DNA of 64,000 bases, taken from NCBI GenBank assembly GCA_951799405.1, contig OX637359.1, positions 2,724,201 to 2,788,200 on the forward strand, read 5' to 3'. The DNA comes from Agapetus fuscipes. Lineage: Eukaryota; Arthropoda; Insecta; Trichoptera; Glossosomatidae. Position numbers and translations under genes: made by a program. This document shows, in pieces, positions 1 through 10,727 of the stretch. A model generated the notes under the pieces. The model was not told the origin of the DNA. It ran no database searches and saw nothing but the letters and a program-made list of their open reading frames with translations. Within the stretch, counting starts at the first letter, position 1. Each line of letters opens with the position of its first letter.

Positions 1-82
1 GTTGGCAGTAATCCTATACTCCTATGACAAGTTGACACAACAACCGCATTAATAAACAAACATGAATCCATTTAAATGTGAC

Positions 83-392
83 AGCTACAAATAAAGTGTA
101 ACTTCTTGCCGCGTTATCCACGAGGGGTTTCGCATGTGGCGAGTGGAATCTATTATTTTTTACAGGTAAAGGGGCCATAAAAGGCCATAAAGTACGCCAA
201 CCAGTTGAAGTGTGGATTTTCCAGCTCCCGAGGGGGCTGGTACTCATTTCTTGTGAAGGCTGAGTAAACCTTGCCAGTATTTTATTTTGGGGTTTCAAAT
301 AAACATCGAAACGTGAAAGCCTCGGCGGAATTCGAACCCGAGTTCTCGGCATGGAATGCAAGCACTCTACCAACTTAGCTATCGACCGGACG
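83..392 (-). mobile_element. SINE-B copy, near full length
   Basis: tRNA-derived SINE read on the minus strand. The tRNA-like head lies at the right end (A-box region TAGCTAAGTTGGTAGAG, B-box GGGTTCGAA); the body runs left through conserved blocks to a terminus near AGTGTAACTTCTTG. Matches the copies at 19804, 51372 and 55770. Confidence 0.8.
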
Positions 393-411
393 GGTCATTA
401 AAACAACTACT

Positions 412-1129
412 TAATCTAATCTAATCTAATCTAAGCTGCAAGGATATATATCATTTAAAACAGTGGTTCCCAAACTTATAATTTCGCGTACCACTAATGA
501 CATTATAAATCAGTGGCGTACCACTGAAGTGCAACAGTTAAAAAAATCATTCAAATGGTAAAGTAATAAAAACTGCAACTGTTAATGAAAACATGATGCT
601 TATTTATTTATTAAAGAAAAAAAATACAATACTCTTAGTGCAGGAGTGTCCAACATAATATTATGGAGGGCCAGATTTAGTATTTTTGTAATCGTGGCGG
701 GATAGGCCTGTCTTAGTCTGAAAAATGGTGCTGCATGTTCGAAACAAAAGAGGAAATATTTGGCTCAGTTGTACTTTTAACTTGAAGCGCGAAATTGAAA
801 AACGTTTTATCTTATTATTTACTATGTCTATGGCCATGGCTGTTTGCGTACCACCTTAAGAAGCGTCGCGTACCACTGGTGGTACGCGTACCATAGTTTG
901 GGAACCACTGATTTAAAAGATTTATATTCAATGCATTCCCACAAGCAGACATATATAATTTCGCGCTAACACATGCCGCATGTGGACCTACATTATAAAA
1001 ACCCAATCTCAAATGAACATAAGCCGCAACTCTTGCCATCCTTCCCTGAAACGTAGGTGACATTGGCAAAGTGAACCATTTTTTACAGTATGGGTGGTCA
1101 GCCGCATACCAACCTATAAGTCAACGAAA
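412..1129 (-). mobile_element. LINE-C 3' end split by a hAT-like MITE
   Basis: A (TCTAA)n tail at the left end is followed by the conserved LINE-C 3' block, ending in the reverse complement of TTCGTTGACTTATAGG. The block is interrupted at 461-910 by a younger element. Removing the insert and one duplication rejoins the LINE-C sequence. Confidence 0.8.
461..910. mobile_element. hAT-like non-autonomous transposon
   Basis: Terminal inverted repeats CAGTGGTTCCCAAACT and AGTTTGGGAACCACTG bound 450 bp with no coding sequence. An exact 8-bp target duplication, ATTTAAAA, lies at 453-460 and 911-918. TIR sequence and duplication length are those of the hAT superfamily. Confidence 0.92.
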
Positions 1130-1456
1130 TTAAGTATACTTAAAATACTAGGCAAGGAAAAAAGGTCGATTTTCCTGAGAAACCCATGTAAGCTCAATAT
1201 GTCACTTATCCAGTTTACCTTTAAGATTGCGATGTGTGATTCTTGTTGATTTTTACAGAATATTTTCTACCAAGGTATGAGTTTTTGCGTTCCGACTCTT
1301 CATACGACCTTGTACATTGATTTGCATACGTTTCGCACTCCTTTTTTGCACTTAATGTTGACGCAAATACCAAAGAACAGATGATCTTTGGATCCGCACC
1401 CACCGCGAGTATAAACTCATTCGTCCTTCATCCTCAGTCGTCGTGCAGAGAGTATG
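1130..1456. other. Unassigned, low-complexity flank
   Basis: No gene seen. The block around 1187-1240 (TGTCACTTATCCAG followed by TTTACCTTTAAG) recurs near 11465, 50533 and 53050, so part of it is a dispersed repeat of unknown type. The stretch at 1405-1456 recurs in shorter form at 21078-21110 and leads into the hammerhead-like motif. Confidence 0.5.
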
Positions 1457-1498
1457 TCTCCTGAAGACGTTAGCTACGTCGCTAACGAAACGTCGAGA
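1457..1498 (+). ncRNA. Hammerhead-ribozyme-like core
   Basis: Order of parts: stem I strand TCTC, core CTGAAGA, one extra C, stem II GTTAGC/GCTAAC closing a 6-nt loop, GAAA, palindromic stem III ACGT, cleavage-type triplet GTC, then GAGA pairing with TCTC. This matches the hammerhead consensus except for one extra core nucleotide. Stem III has no loop, so only a dimeric form would be expected to fold. No activity is shown. Confidence 0.55.
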
Positions 1499-1549
1499 AT
1501 AATGTAAGTTATCTTATAACGGTTCGCCTAATATCCGATTAATAAATTT

Positions 1550-1772
1550 TAACTGTACTGTAACTGTAACTCTGTCGCCATTCCGCTAGGTGTAGCCACA
1601 GCCTCTGCAGAGCTGCCTCCATTTCTTCCTATCCTTACATACGAGTACCTCTATCAATTCATTCATATCCATCCTCTTTTTCATGCATGTTCTTCTTTTA
1701 CGCTCACTTTGTATATTTTCCCATTCTTTCACAATCTCCTCAATCTGATCACTCCAAACTTTTCTCGGTCTC
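1550..1772 (-). mobile_element. LINE-D 3' end fragment
   Basis: Reverse complement matches the 3' coding end of the LINE-D copy at 53101-53700, with a tail of TTACAG-type repeats at the left. 5'-truncated and not coding. Confidence 0.7.
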
Positions 1773-1961
1773 GTCCCTCACCTGTGTAGTTATTGTTATT
1801 GTAAATATGTCAAACGACCTTAATTCCAACCTAACAGTTTTTGTTACGTGTTTTTGAATAAAAATAATGTATTCAAAAATTACAAATATTGTATACAAAC
1901 ATAATAAAAGAGAATGTAAAACAGAAAACCTGATTGTTATAAAGTTTACATACATAGGTAC

Positions 1962-2190
1962 CAGTGGCGAAAGGTGCTATACAAGCCGGTTCCCATCGGC
2001 TTCCCTTTAAAAATGATGTAACAAAGTAGTTAAATAATATAGGCACAAAGTAAAAAAAGACATTTAAAACCAAAGAAACAATGCGTATTTTTTCCCCATT
2101 GAAACCATGCAGTCTACTTTATCATCATTTTTGCCTCATTTTAAAAGGGAAAACGATGCGAATCGGCTTGTATGGCACCCTTCGCCACTG
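1962..2190. mobile_element. hAT-like MITE with 8-bp duplication
   Basis: Inverted ends CAGTGGCGAAAGGTGC and the matching GGCACCCTTCGCCACTG bound 229 bp. Exact target duplication ATAGGTAC at 1954-1961 and 2191-2198. No reading frame. Confidence 0.9.
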
Positions 2191-2253
2191 ATAGGTACAT
2201 ATTTGTATTTCAGTCAATTAAATGCAACTTACACAAACAACTTAAATACTTTA

Positions 2254-2432
2254 AAATAAAATATTTTTTTCTTAAACGTAGTTTAATTTTCACAACAATA
2301 TTTTATATCTCGAGCACTTTCGACCATCAATATTCAGGTCATTATCAAGAGTTATTGATGGACTAAAGTGCTCGAGATATAAAATATTGTTGTGAAAATT
2401 AAACTACGTTTAAGAAAAAATTATTTTATTTT
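2254..2432. mobile_element. Foldback element with decayed hammerhead-like centre
   Basis: Inverted arms of about 75 bp (2254-2330 against 2365-2432) flank a short centre. On the minus strand the centre reads CTTGATAATGACC ... GGTCGAAAGTGC, resembling the hammerhead-like cores elsewhere but with the CTGANGA box broken. The right flank shares the TGAATTTTCA block with the 32.9 and 37.7 kb elements. Confidence 0.6.
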
Positions 2433-2589
2433 GAATAAAATGAATTTTCACTGTGTGAATACACAAACCCTACAAAATCTAACTTAAATACTAGTCACTG
2501 CTTTTCTCTTCAATGGTCTTTGCCTTTTTCACCAGATTAAAAAAAAAAAGGTCCAAGGGGGTTTATTTCTTCCTCCCTTTCAGAATGCT

Positions 2590-2779
2590 GCGGATATGAG
2601 TAAGGCAAGATGTGTCATTAAATATCTCCGATGCACGACCAGTTGCAGCTTTTTCGGGGTATTTCTCTTCCACGAACTTGTATGTTCCTCGTATCTCAAA
2701 TTTTGCTCGTATCTCAAAACAAAACTTCGCCCGCAAATAGCTCGTATGTTAGGGCATTCGTATCTTGAGGTACCACTGT
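2590..2779 (-). mobile_element. Tc1/mariner (pogo/Tigger-like) end fragment
   Basis: Read on the minus strand the segment starts TACAGTGGTACCTCAAGATA and contains repeated GAGATACGA-type blocks, as at pogo/Tigger inverted termini next to TA. The other terminus is not found. Confidence 0.5.
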
Positions 2780-3278
2780 ATTATATACTTAAAAATATTG
2801 AGGCACAATGGTTTACCCAGCGTTCACTTTCATAATGAGACCTTTTCAACAGACTTAGGTATGCCATACGATATAATATATCTTTCCGTTTAAACTGAAT
2901 GATAGCGTTTCACAAAAGAAAATGTAAGGAATTTTAAACGTTCACTACAATCGCTGTTTTAGTTTTAAAGCATTTTTGATGAACGCCTAAGTACAGTGTT
3001 ATTCTTGAGTTTCTGTACAAGACAATTTAAGAGTCAGTGGAGACTGGCGGTTTACCTTGAGATGTGTAAGTCTTGCAGTGAGTATAATTATATGGAAATG
3101 TCAATAATTGAATAATCAAATAGACATTTTGGAATAGTACAACGCTGTGATGAGATACTGGGAAGGCATTGTTACAATTTCAATTAAAATATTTTTGTAA
3201 TAGGGGCAATGTGGTAACAGTGGATCATATGGGTATACATATAAACGCTAGGTACACCGCGTGTTTTTGGCATTTCTT
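2780..3278. other. AT-rich unassigned DNA
   Basis: No coding region, tRNA-like head or inverted structure recognised. Confidence 0.5.
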
Positions 3279-3419
3279 GGACCGGTCCGTAGTCCAGTGG
3301 CAACACTTCGGACTCGTAAATGGAAAGTTGTGGATTCGAATCCCGGCGGAGCACAAAAATATACCATTTACCTTTCCAAATGTGCTCTTCGCTGAGTTGA
3401 AAAATTCATAAACCTTTAC
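3279..3419 (+). mobile_element. SINE-A copy, 3'-truncated
   Basis: tRNA-like head with A-box TAGTCCAGTGG and B-box GATTCGAATCCC, followed by the SINE-A body block GCTCTTCGCTGAGTTG, then truncation. Confidence 0.8.
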
Positions 3420-3719
3420 ATATTATAAATGTAATATTTGTTGGCAACTTAGATTTTAAACATTACAGACGAAACATGCGTGTGGGATTTTTCGATTTGT
3501 AATTTTTACACTTAATTTCGAAAATTAAATTTAATTAAAAATAATTAAGTACAAGGGATTGCAAATGAAAAATCCATTTTTTTAATAAGTACACTTGTTA
3601 ACGGCTATTTCAACAATTATTTTAATTGAACTAAAATAAAAATACCTAGAGTATTTCCAATTACTTCAAAAATACCTATTTCTATCAATCAATTAAACCC
3701 TTTTCATGTAGTGTAACTA
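3420..3719. other. AT-rich unassigned DNA
   Basis: Nothing recognised; low-complexity A/T runs only. Confidence 0.5.
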
Positions 3720-3850
3720 GACCGGTCCGTAGTCCAGTGGTTAGCGCTTCGTAAATCAAATAAATGTCGTGGGTTCGAATCCCGGCGGAGCACCAAAAAA
3801 TATACCAATATGCTCTTCGCTAGGTTAAAAAATTCTTGTACCAGACCGGT
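3720..3850 (+). mobile_element. SINE-A copy, 3'-truncated
   Basis: tRNA-like head plus a short body. It abuts an inverted SINE-A, making a tail-to-tail pair. Confidence 0.8.
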
Positions 3851-4112
3851 CGCTGTTTAGGTGAATCACACCTTAAGAGCCCTCTGCGAGCTTAGTCGTC
3901 GCTATACAAAGCACCGATTCCCAACAAAGTTCCAGTTTCTGTAAGGTTAGATGGACCTTTGGTGACCGGTCTTTGGTAAAGGTATATAAAATTTTCAACC
4001 CAGCGACGAGCATATTTGAAAATAAAAAGGTTTTTTTTTTGCTCTACGGGATTTGAACCCACAACCTTCCATCTACGAGTCTGAAGCGTTACCACTAGAC
4101 TACGGACCGGTC
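3851..4112 (-). mobile_element. SINE-A copy, near full length
   Basis: Reverse-complement SINE-A: head at the right end (CTAGACTACGGACCGGTC read on +), body to the left ending near GTGAATCACACC. Forms an inverted pair with the copy at 3720. Confidence 0.8.
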
Positions 4113-4310
4113 AAAACGATATACTTAAGTTTGGTATTGTTTTGCTTGCTGTTAGACCGGATATTACAAATTTTGTATTCTGTATAACATTGGCCAATAG
4201 AGTCGGTTTAACCAAGTCAATTAAAAGGAAACGATCTAGATTTAAAAAAATAACAATTGTAATTGCAACGCTCTATACGTAATAGCCTCGTTGATTGATC
4301 ATACTCTAGT

Positions 4311-4394
4311 CGTCCCCTTAGTGCTTGTTTGACTTATCTCCATCAGAGGTAATTTCACATGAGCAATGTTTGCTTGTGTACTGGACCAATGTCA
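4311..4394 (+). mobile_element. MITE-E left-end fragment
   Basis: Starts CGTCCCCTTAGTGCTTG, the MITE-E terminus, and runs to ACTGGACCAATGT where a LINE-C copy follows. The right end is missing. Confidence 0.7.
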
Positions 4395-4404
4395 AATGTG
4401 TTTT

Positions 4405-4853
4405 ATCTAATCTAATATAATCTAAGTTGCAAAGATACGTTACATTGAGGATTCACATTATATGCATTCTCACAAGCGCACACGTACAAGTTCGCGCTTG
4501 CACATGCCGCATGTGAACCTACGGCATAAAAATCCAAATGTCAAATGGACATACACCCTGCAACTCTTGCCGTCGCGTCGTTCCCTGAAACGGGAGTGAC
4601 ATTGGCAAAGTGAACCATTTTTACAGCATGGGTGGTCAGCCGCATACCAACCTATAAGTCAAGGAACATACACAACAAATTACATTTTTAAAATCAATAA
4701 ATAATAATACGAGTATGTATAGACAGGAAAATTAAAACAGAAAATAAAATTTAATTTAAAAAACCCTACTTGCCAACATTACAGATCAACCGCTATTTCT
4801 TTCTGTCCTTACATACTTCTTTCATTTCCTCCATAGTCATAACCTTCTTCATA
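4405..4853 (-). mobile_element. LINE-C, long copy with coding end
   Basis: (TCTAA)n tail, the conserved 3' block to about 4666, then 3' UTR and, at 4771-4853, the reverse complement of the LINE-C C-terminal coding end. Shows that the common short repeat is continuous with a LINE reading frame. Confidence 0.8.
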
Positions 4854-5009
4854 CTATTATGAAAACTGAAAAATGTAAAAAATTGCTGACGTCACCCCAT
4901 TTTGAGGGAAAGTCGGCAAGAATGGCCAGGTTCATGTTCTTTAACTTTTGGGTCGTATTTTTAAGTGCACATGCAGCACTCACTAAAATACCACCTAGAG
5001 GCATTTTAG

Positions 5010-5292
5010 GTGTTGTAAAAGGTGCGGAAGGAAGCAAACGAAAGAAGAAAGCTTAAAAGTCACATTTTGAAAAGGAAAACCGACCTACTAGGACACTCGA
5101 TTAAACATAGCACCTCTCTCACTTGAAGGAAAAATCTTGCGTAAACGAACAAGAAGTCGCACAAGAGCTTCATACTTCCAGGATGTGAAGCGGCTCATGG
5201 ATGTCTCCTCCTATTCGCAGCTCAAGAGGATGGCAGCAAACAGAGCTGGCACAACAAGGCACTGCCTCTAAAATATCATGATGACATTCAGC
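5010..5292 (+). mobile_element. LINE-M 3' end, single-unit copy
   Basis: Parallel to the copy at 58600-59797: the segments encoding the GHSI-type block and the DVKRLMDVSSYSQLKRMA-type C-terminus are both recognisable, followed by one GAGGATGGC unit and an ATCATGATGACATT end resembling a (GAT)n tail. The frame is damaged. Confidence 0.65.
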
Positions 5293-5654
5293 ATGTGTAA
5301 GCACGAATTTACACGTGTTTAATCGTGGGCGTGAGTGTAAAAAGAAATTTAGGTTTCATCGTACACGAAGAGTAGAAATTTTAATTTGTGGGACATATTG
5401 ACCTTGTCCTTTGTTGTGAGCATGAGTTCACAGACAATATCGTTAAAGCTATCCAAGGTGTTCTCTTTATTGTATGCTAATGTAACCGCGGTCGTGTGAT
5501 ATTACCGTATATGATGTGCTGTCTACTACATGGGAAAAAGATCTCACAATGGTTCTACAAAAACTTTCACAGTCAATGGCCTTTAGACAAGCCAGCTTTA
5601 TCTTGATGAAGATCTCTTGATCTGGAATTTACTCGATAAGAAGATGCCAATTAG
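5293..5654. other. Unassigned with a LINE-C-like scrap
   Basis: The start (GCATGTGTAAGCACG to about 5335) resembles the middle of the LINE-C 3' block. The remainder is unrecognised. Confidence 0.4.
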
Positions 5655-6325
5655 CAGAGACAAATGGCTAACACAACAAGGTACTGCGACCACTAGAGAC
5701 AAATGGCTAGCACAACAAGGCACTGCCTTTACAAGACGCTAGAGACAAGCAGAAACAAATAACTAGCACAATTAGAGCACTGTCTTTACTTTTGAATGGT
5801 GACTTGTAAATACAAATGGCTAGTACAACAACACACTGCATTTACAAGAAAAGGATGGAGAGAAACAGATACAAATAGATAGGACAACAAGGTACTGCCT
5901 TTGCAATAGCATGAAGACAAGCAAGACTAAACGGGTATCGTAACAAGGCACCGCTTTTACAAAATAATGGCGACTAACACAACAAGGCATTGCCTTTACA
6001 AGAGGATGGAGAAAAGCATAAACAGATGGCTAGGACAAAAAGGCACTGTCTTTACAATAAAGAAAATGGAGACAGGCAGAAACAAATGGCTAGCACAACA
6101 AGGCAAAGCCGTTACAAGAGGATAGCGACTAACACAGACAGGTAGTACATTTGCAAGAGGATGGCGACCATCACAACAAGGCACAGCCCTTGCAAGAGCA
6201 TAGAGACAAGCAAAAACAAATGGCTATCACACAAGGCACTGCCTTTGCAAGAGCATGGAGACAAGCAGATACAAATGGCCATCGCAACAAGGCAATGCTT
6301 TTAGAGGACGACGGTGATAATCCTA
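5655..6325 (+). repeat. Degenerate minisatellite, LINE-M-type units
   Basis: Roughly 55-62-bp diverged units built around CACAACAAGGCACTGC, TTTACAAGAGGATGG and AGAGACAAGCAG. They are clear relatives of the 56-bp unit at 59174-59790 but old, with variable spacing. Ends near GACGACGGTGAT, like a decayed (GAT)n tail. Confidence 0.75.
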
Positions 6326-6660
6326 ATCTCTGGTTCATATATCTGAGAGGCTTATTCCATTCTTGTGCCGCGAACAATACTGTTGTCAGGAAGATTAAGG
6401 GGGCGCGGCACTCGTAACGTGGAATTACTTTAGAAACCTCTGAAGAGCGTCATTAAGGCGAGGAGCACGTACTCGGTACTAGCTCTCTCGGTGCTTATGG
6501 AGTGCCTACTCAGGATTAGTGATGTGCTTGGCGCAGTGCAACATATCGCCTTGAAGTTTCTTTTAAAAAAAATTCAAAGTGTCTCCTTTGTATGTGACAG
6601 CATCCTTCTACGAAAGAAAAACTTAATAATAAGGTAAATATGCAGGTAAATAATACATAA
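6326..6660. other. Unassigned
   Basis: Moderate GC to about 6540, then A-rich. No gene or repeat family recognised. Confidence 0.4.
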
Positions 6661-6678
6661 GGTAAATATAAAAATACA

Positions 6679-7128
6679 ATGAACCTAAAGAGAAAGATCT
6701 ACGAGACTTGCATCCTCCCTGTGACAACATATGGCCTAGAAACCATCTCGCTAACCGCAGTGAGCGTCCATAAATTAAAGTGCTCACAACGATCCATGGA
6801 AAGACGGATGTTGGGAATAAGTCTTAAAGATAGAAAAAGAAACGAAGACATCAGACACCTAACAAAAGTCACAGACATCATGGATCGTATTGCAAAACTA
6901 AAATGGCAATGGGCAGGCCATATGGCAAGACGAGATGACAACCAATGGGCAACGAAAATCCTCAAGTGGCGACCATGGGAAGATAAAAGAAGCGTCGGCA
7001 GACCACAAAAAAGATGGTCAGATGACATTGTTCCAGTCGCGGGGTGGAAATGGATTCAGAGGGCACAGGATAGAAAGGAGTGGAGAAACATGGAAGAGGC
7101 CTATATCCAGCAGTGGAGAGATGGCTAA
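6679..7128 (+). pseudogene. RTE-1 non-LTR retrotransposon, C-terminal ORF fragment
   Basis: A 149-codon open frame from an ATG resembles the C-terminal region of RTE-type polyproteins downstream of the reverse transcriptase core: the TTYGLETI block, the WQWAGHMARR block, then GRPQKRWSDD and a tail like QRAQDRKEWR. Endonuclease and RT motifs are absent, so this is a 5'-truncated insertion. A (GAAGAA)n tail follows the stop. The same family is present as a 99-bp relic at 50750. Confidence 0.85.
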
Positions 7129-7164
7129 GGAAGAAGAAGAAGAAGGTATATAAATGTAGGTATA

Positions 7165-7303
7165 TTCATCTTCTTCTTCTTTTTGTGCCACTTCTATCGA
7201 AGATTGGCGATCATCATGGCTATTTTGACCTGAGATGCTACGGCACGAAACAGGGACTTGGTGCTTCTGCCGAACCACTGTCGCAGGTTTTTCAGCCACG
7301 ATG
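7165..7303 (-). mobile_element. LINE-R 3' end fragment
   Basis: On the minus strand it ends CTTCGATAGAAGTGGC followed by a GAAGAAGAA tail, shared with copies at 43328, 51044 and 57433. A short SINE-A tail piece abuts at 7304-7330. Confidence 0.7.
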
Positions 7304-7363
7304 TATATTAGGATGATTTATTTGGTGAGCAATTTATTATTGTTAATATTATTTTATCTCAGT

Positions 7364-7715
7364 GAATTCCTTGACTTATAGGTTAGTATGAGGCTGACCG
7401 CCCATATTGTAAAAAATTGTCCACTTTGCCAAAGTCGCCGCTGGTTCAGAGAAGGTCGGTGCAAGTTGTTACAGGGTTTATGTTAATATGAGGTTTGGAT
7501 TTTAATTTGTAAGTACACACGCAGCATTTGTAAGCGCAAACTTACAGGTGTCTGTTTGTGGGCATACAAAAAGCAAATTTCTGGCATCGTTTTGCACCAG
7601 CGCCCTTGGAGTGACTACATCACGAAACGGCGCTATAAAGAAATCATCAACTCATCATACATTTATGAATTTTAAATGTTAATATATCTTTGAACATATA
7701 TTATAGATAATAAAA
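7364..7715 (+). mobile_element. LINE-C 3' end with CR1/L2-like insert
   Basis: Starts TTCCTTGACTTATAGG and ends in an ATAGATAATA tail. The block at 7566-7655 (CCAGCGCCCTTGG ... CGGCGC, then ATCATC) resembles the CR1/L2 terminus at 32619-32682 and seems to be a short nested insertion. Confidence 0.65.
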
Positions 7716-7718
7716 AAA

Positions 7719-7886
7719 CGCAACTAAGCTACGCATGTAGTGTAACTTCTTGCCGCTTTATCCCCGAAGGCATGTGGCGAGTTGAACCTATTTATTTCTA
7801 CAGGTAAGGCAACCACTTCAGTTGTAGTGGGGGTTTCCCAGCTCCCGAGAGAGCTTGTACTCATTTCTTGTGAAGGTCGATACTCG
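7719..7886 (-). mobile_element. SINE-B body fragment
   Basis: Contains the SINE-B 3' blocks GTGTAACTTCTTGCCGC, CATGTGGCGAGTTG and GGGTTTCCCAGCTCCCGAG. The tRNA head is missing. Confidence 0.75.
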
Positions 7887-8084
7887 GTTACTTGATACTC
7901 GACACATCTCTAGCGGTGAGTTGGTAGGTACTTATGGAGTTGATACCCTCTCCATACGCAGTAGGTACCTGATGTTCACATGGACTTATATTTCGTAAAG
8001 GAACACACAACACTCAAGGCACTCCTTCCTTTAACATTCTTCTACGGAGTGTTGTTCGCAAACAGGGTTGACAAAAAATCTTAA

Positions 8085-8187
8085 ACTCCAGAAAGCGAAC
8101 TTACATGTGCGTGCTTGTGGGTATTCATTAAATATGAGCCCGAGCCTTCAATATATCTTTGGAACTTAGTTTATAGATGATAGATAG
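8085..8187 (+). mobile_element. LINE-C tail fragment
   Basis: Terminal third of the LINE-C 3' block ending in TTATAGATGATAGATAG. DNA at 7887-8084 is unassigned. Confidence 0.55.
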
Positions 8188-8364
8188 GCAGAATGCATCT
8201 AGTGTGAAATGGCTCTTACAGTGAGAACCTTACTTCCAGAGTAATCTTACAAAGTAGGTATATCCTCTATAGCAACCCTGCCCATACTTTTCTTGAGGAG
8301 ATCGACTTAGCAAAAATTTATGAATAGGAGATCGATATTTTACTGAACTGTTTAGCTCAGGCCG

Positions 8365-8692
8365 CCGTGACGGCTCCAGGTAAGGTGCATCGGTGCATTG
8401 CACCCCCAGTAATAATGTCAAGATCCAATACTTACAAATTTGTTCCGCATAAAATACCGTTTGTGTCAAGTCCTATTATTCATTCATAATGATTTTACAT
8501 ATAATACAGCTCCGCGAAAATGAAAATACTCCGAGTTGGTAGGTATTCAAATATAGATATTATATCACCGTGCATTTTCGTGCAATGCCAAGTATTTTTT
8601 CTATGGAGCCCCATTCATTTCTTTAAAAAACAGCTCAATGACGGCTAGTATGAAAATGCAATGCTCGATGAAAAATCGACGAGCCGTCACTG
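8365..8692. mobile_element. hAT-like MITE, longer relative of 47759 copy
   Basis: Left end CGTGACGGCTCCAGG and right end GAGCCGTCACTG match the ends of the 146-bp element at 47759-47904, with extra internal DNA. The target duplication is not clear here. Confidence 0.7.
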
Positions 8693-8695
8693 GCC

Positions 8696-8844
8696 CAGGG
8701 GTGTCCAATTGATGATCTCTAACATTACAAAAATAAATTTTCTTTTGCAAAAAACTACAGTTTTAAGAACGATCACTGAAATTTGTCGATATCCTCGGCG
8801 ATCGACTTTAAAACCCTTCGCGATCGACCATTTGGGCACCTCTG
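8696..8844. mobile_element. hAT-like MITE
   Basis: Ends CAGGGGTGTCCAA and TTTGGGCACCTCTG are an imperfect hAT-type inverted pair bounding 149 bp. No convincing 8-bp duplication, possibly because it abuts the element at 8365-8692. Confidence 0.6.
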
Positions 8845-8875
8845 CTCTATAGGTTCCGTGACGTATAAGTTGGTA

Positions 8876-9045
8876 GTTCCTTCACTAATAGTTTGGTATG
8901 ATGCTGACCACCCATACTGTCAAAAATGGTCCACGTTATCAATTTCACCTCTGTTTTAGGAAAGGTCGGCGAGAGTTTCAGGACTTTTGTTTATTTGAGA
9001 TTGTTTTTTGTATGTTGTAGGCCCACGTGCGGCGTGTGGATAAAT
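8876..9045 (+). mobile_element. LINE-C 3' block, tail-truncated
   Basis: Conserved LINE-C order from the ATGCTGACCACCC block to GTGCGGCGTGTGG, ending at a SINE-B fragment. Confidence 0.65.
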
Positions 9046-9172
9046 GCAACTAGCCTACACAAATAGTGTTACTTCTTGCATGCGTTATCCACGAGGGGTC
9101 GCATGTGGCGATTCGGGACCTATTTATTTTTAAAGGTAACGGGGCCAGCCTCATGCCAATCACTCAAGTTTA
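9046..9172 (-). mobile_element. SINE-B body fragment
   Basis: Blocks GTTATCCACGAGGGG and CGCATGTGGCG, as in the SINE-B 3' region. Confidence 0.65.
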
Positions 9173-9184
9173 TAGAGATTATGG

Positions 9185-9436
9185 ACTTGTTTTATGGGTA
9201 TGAGGCTGACCACCCATTATGTAAAAAAATAATCCACTGTGTCAATGTCAACTCTGTTTCAGGAAAGATCGGCGAGAGTTTCAAGACTTATATTAATTCG
9301 AATTTGGGTTTTTATGTTGTAAGTAGGTCCACATACGGTACGTGTAAGCGCGAACTTATACGTGTCTGCTTGTAGTCAATTCATGTAACGTGAATTTTAA
9401 ATGTTATACATCTGTGCAATTTAATTAATAGAGAGG
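9185..9436 (+). mobile_element. LINE-C 3' block, diverged
   Basis: From ATGAGGCTGACCACCC to an A/T-rich tail with CAATTTAATTAATAG. Confidence 0.65.
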
Positions 9437-9903
9437 ATTGTCTGGTGGATGGTACTTTTAATGTTTTTTTTTGTATTTGATTAAAAAATTTGAAAAAAAG
9501 AAATAAAGAAAAAAAAATAGATTTTTTGACACCCCTGTCTGTCATTTAAGGTACAACGCATCACGATTGAGGTTTGCCCCTTCTTGTCGCAGGTGACACT
9601 TTTATAAGAGTCGAGTTTCAACATTTGAGCGCTTTCTTAATGCTGAGCCATTACACAAACAATAACAAGTCATTGTTATGCGCTGCATATGTTGTGTAAC
9701 TTTTACATGCGTCATCTGTACGTCCACCTTAAACCGTGTGTGATGTGTCTTTGAATTTTAAATTAGGTTTAACAAAATACCTCAACAGCTTGTAGAATAC
9801 AATATAGTCGTTTACATTTTCTAGATCTTTCGATGCGTGATTCGAGAACATACACAAGAAGAGCTGAAGGACTACTCAGATCATCTTATACCCAAACAGT
9901 GCT
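9437..9903. other. Unassigned
   Basis: A-rich run near 9490-9515. TTGAGCGCTTTCTTA near 9626 has a weak echo at 52978. No gene seen. Confidence 0.4.
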
Positions 9904-10134
9904 ATTCTTAGACATTTTGGTCGTCCGTTGAGCCCACGCTTTGACAAACTAATGATGCCCGGCCTGGAAGTCTCATAACCACGGTCATTCTTACCTACCG
10001 AATTTTGGTAATATTTGTATGAAGACTAATCAGCTGTTCACTTGCGGCCATCTTGGATTGACAGGTCTTCATACAAATGCATCATTAGTTTGTCAAAGCG
10101 TGGGCTCAACGGACGACTGAAATGTCTAAGAATA
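9904..10134. mobile_element. Foldback MITE
   Basis: Arms of about 50 bp, ATTCTTAGACATTT with GTCGTCCGTTGAGCCC on the left and the inverse on the right (GGGCTCAACGGACGAC), bound a 231-bp element with no ORF. No target duplication identified. Confidence 0.75.
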
Positions 10135-10185
10135 ATACCGCATACCTTCTAAACCCTATACCTGCCTTTGTTAAATATAATGTTA

Positions 10186-10713
10186 CTTACTTTACTTTAC
10201 TTTGCTTTCTTCGGCTCATAAGCCTTGAAGGCTCAGGGCCTCCCGCACCACAATCCTCCAGGACTCTGTCTTGTGCTGCTTCCCTCCATGGTCCCCTCAC
10301 TCCCAAAACTTCGGCGTCGGCTTCAACGTTGTCTGCCCACCGCATCCTGGGACGTCCGAGTGGTCTAACACCTGAGGGGGCACCATCCAAGACTGTTCTG
10401 ATGATCCTGGAGTCCTCTGCACGTGCTACATGTCCGGCCCACTGGAGTCTTCTTGATTTCATTACCGACACTATGTTAGCATCTTGAAACACGGACATCA
10501 GCTTCGCGTTGGTCCGGATACGCCACCTGTCATCTTCAAATACAGGTCCGAGAATGCGACGAAGCATTTTGTTCTCAAAGACCTGGAGAGATTTTTCTTG
10601 TTTTTGAGTCAGACACCAGGCTTCGCATCCGTACAACACAACTGGCCGAACAATGGAAGTGTAAATCTTGAATTTTGTGGAGCGGGATAGCCATTTTGAG
10701 CACAATAGCCCTC
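10186..10713 (-). pseudogene. LINE-K, 5'-truncated non-LTR element with C-terminal ORF
   Basis: A minus-strand frame (about 172 codons, 10705 to 10190) encodes a LINE C-terminus: VLYGCEAWCLT block, LRRILGPVFED block, LQWAGHVARAED, then GRPRMRWADNVE. The tail is (AAGT)n. A 14-bp target duplication TAAATATAATGTTA lies at 10172-10185 and 10714-10727, marking both ends exactly. No RT catalytic box is included. Confidence 0.88.
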
Positions 10714-10727
10714 TAAATATAATGTTA

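Noticed and set aside
412..440. (TCTAA)n blocks as interstitial telomere repeats
   Set aside because: The unit is TTAGA rather than TTAGG and it always follows the LINE-C 3' block, so it is the element's tail.
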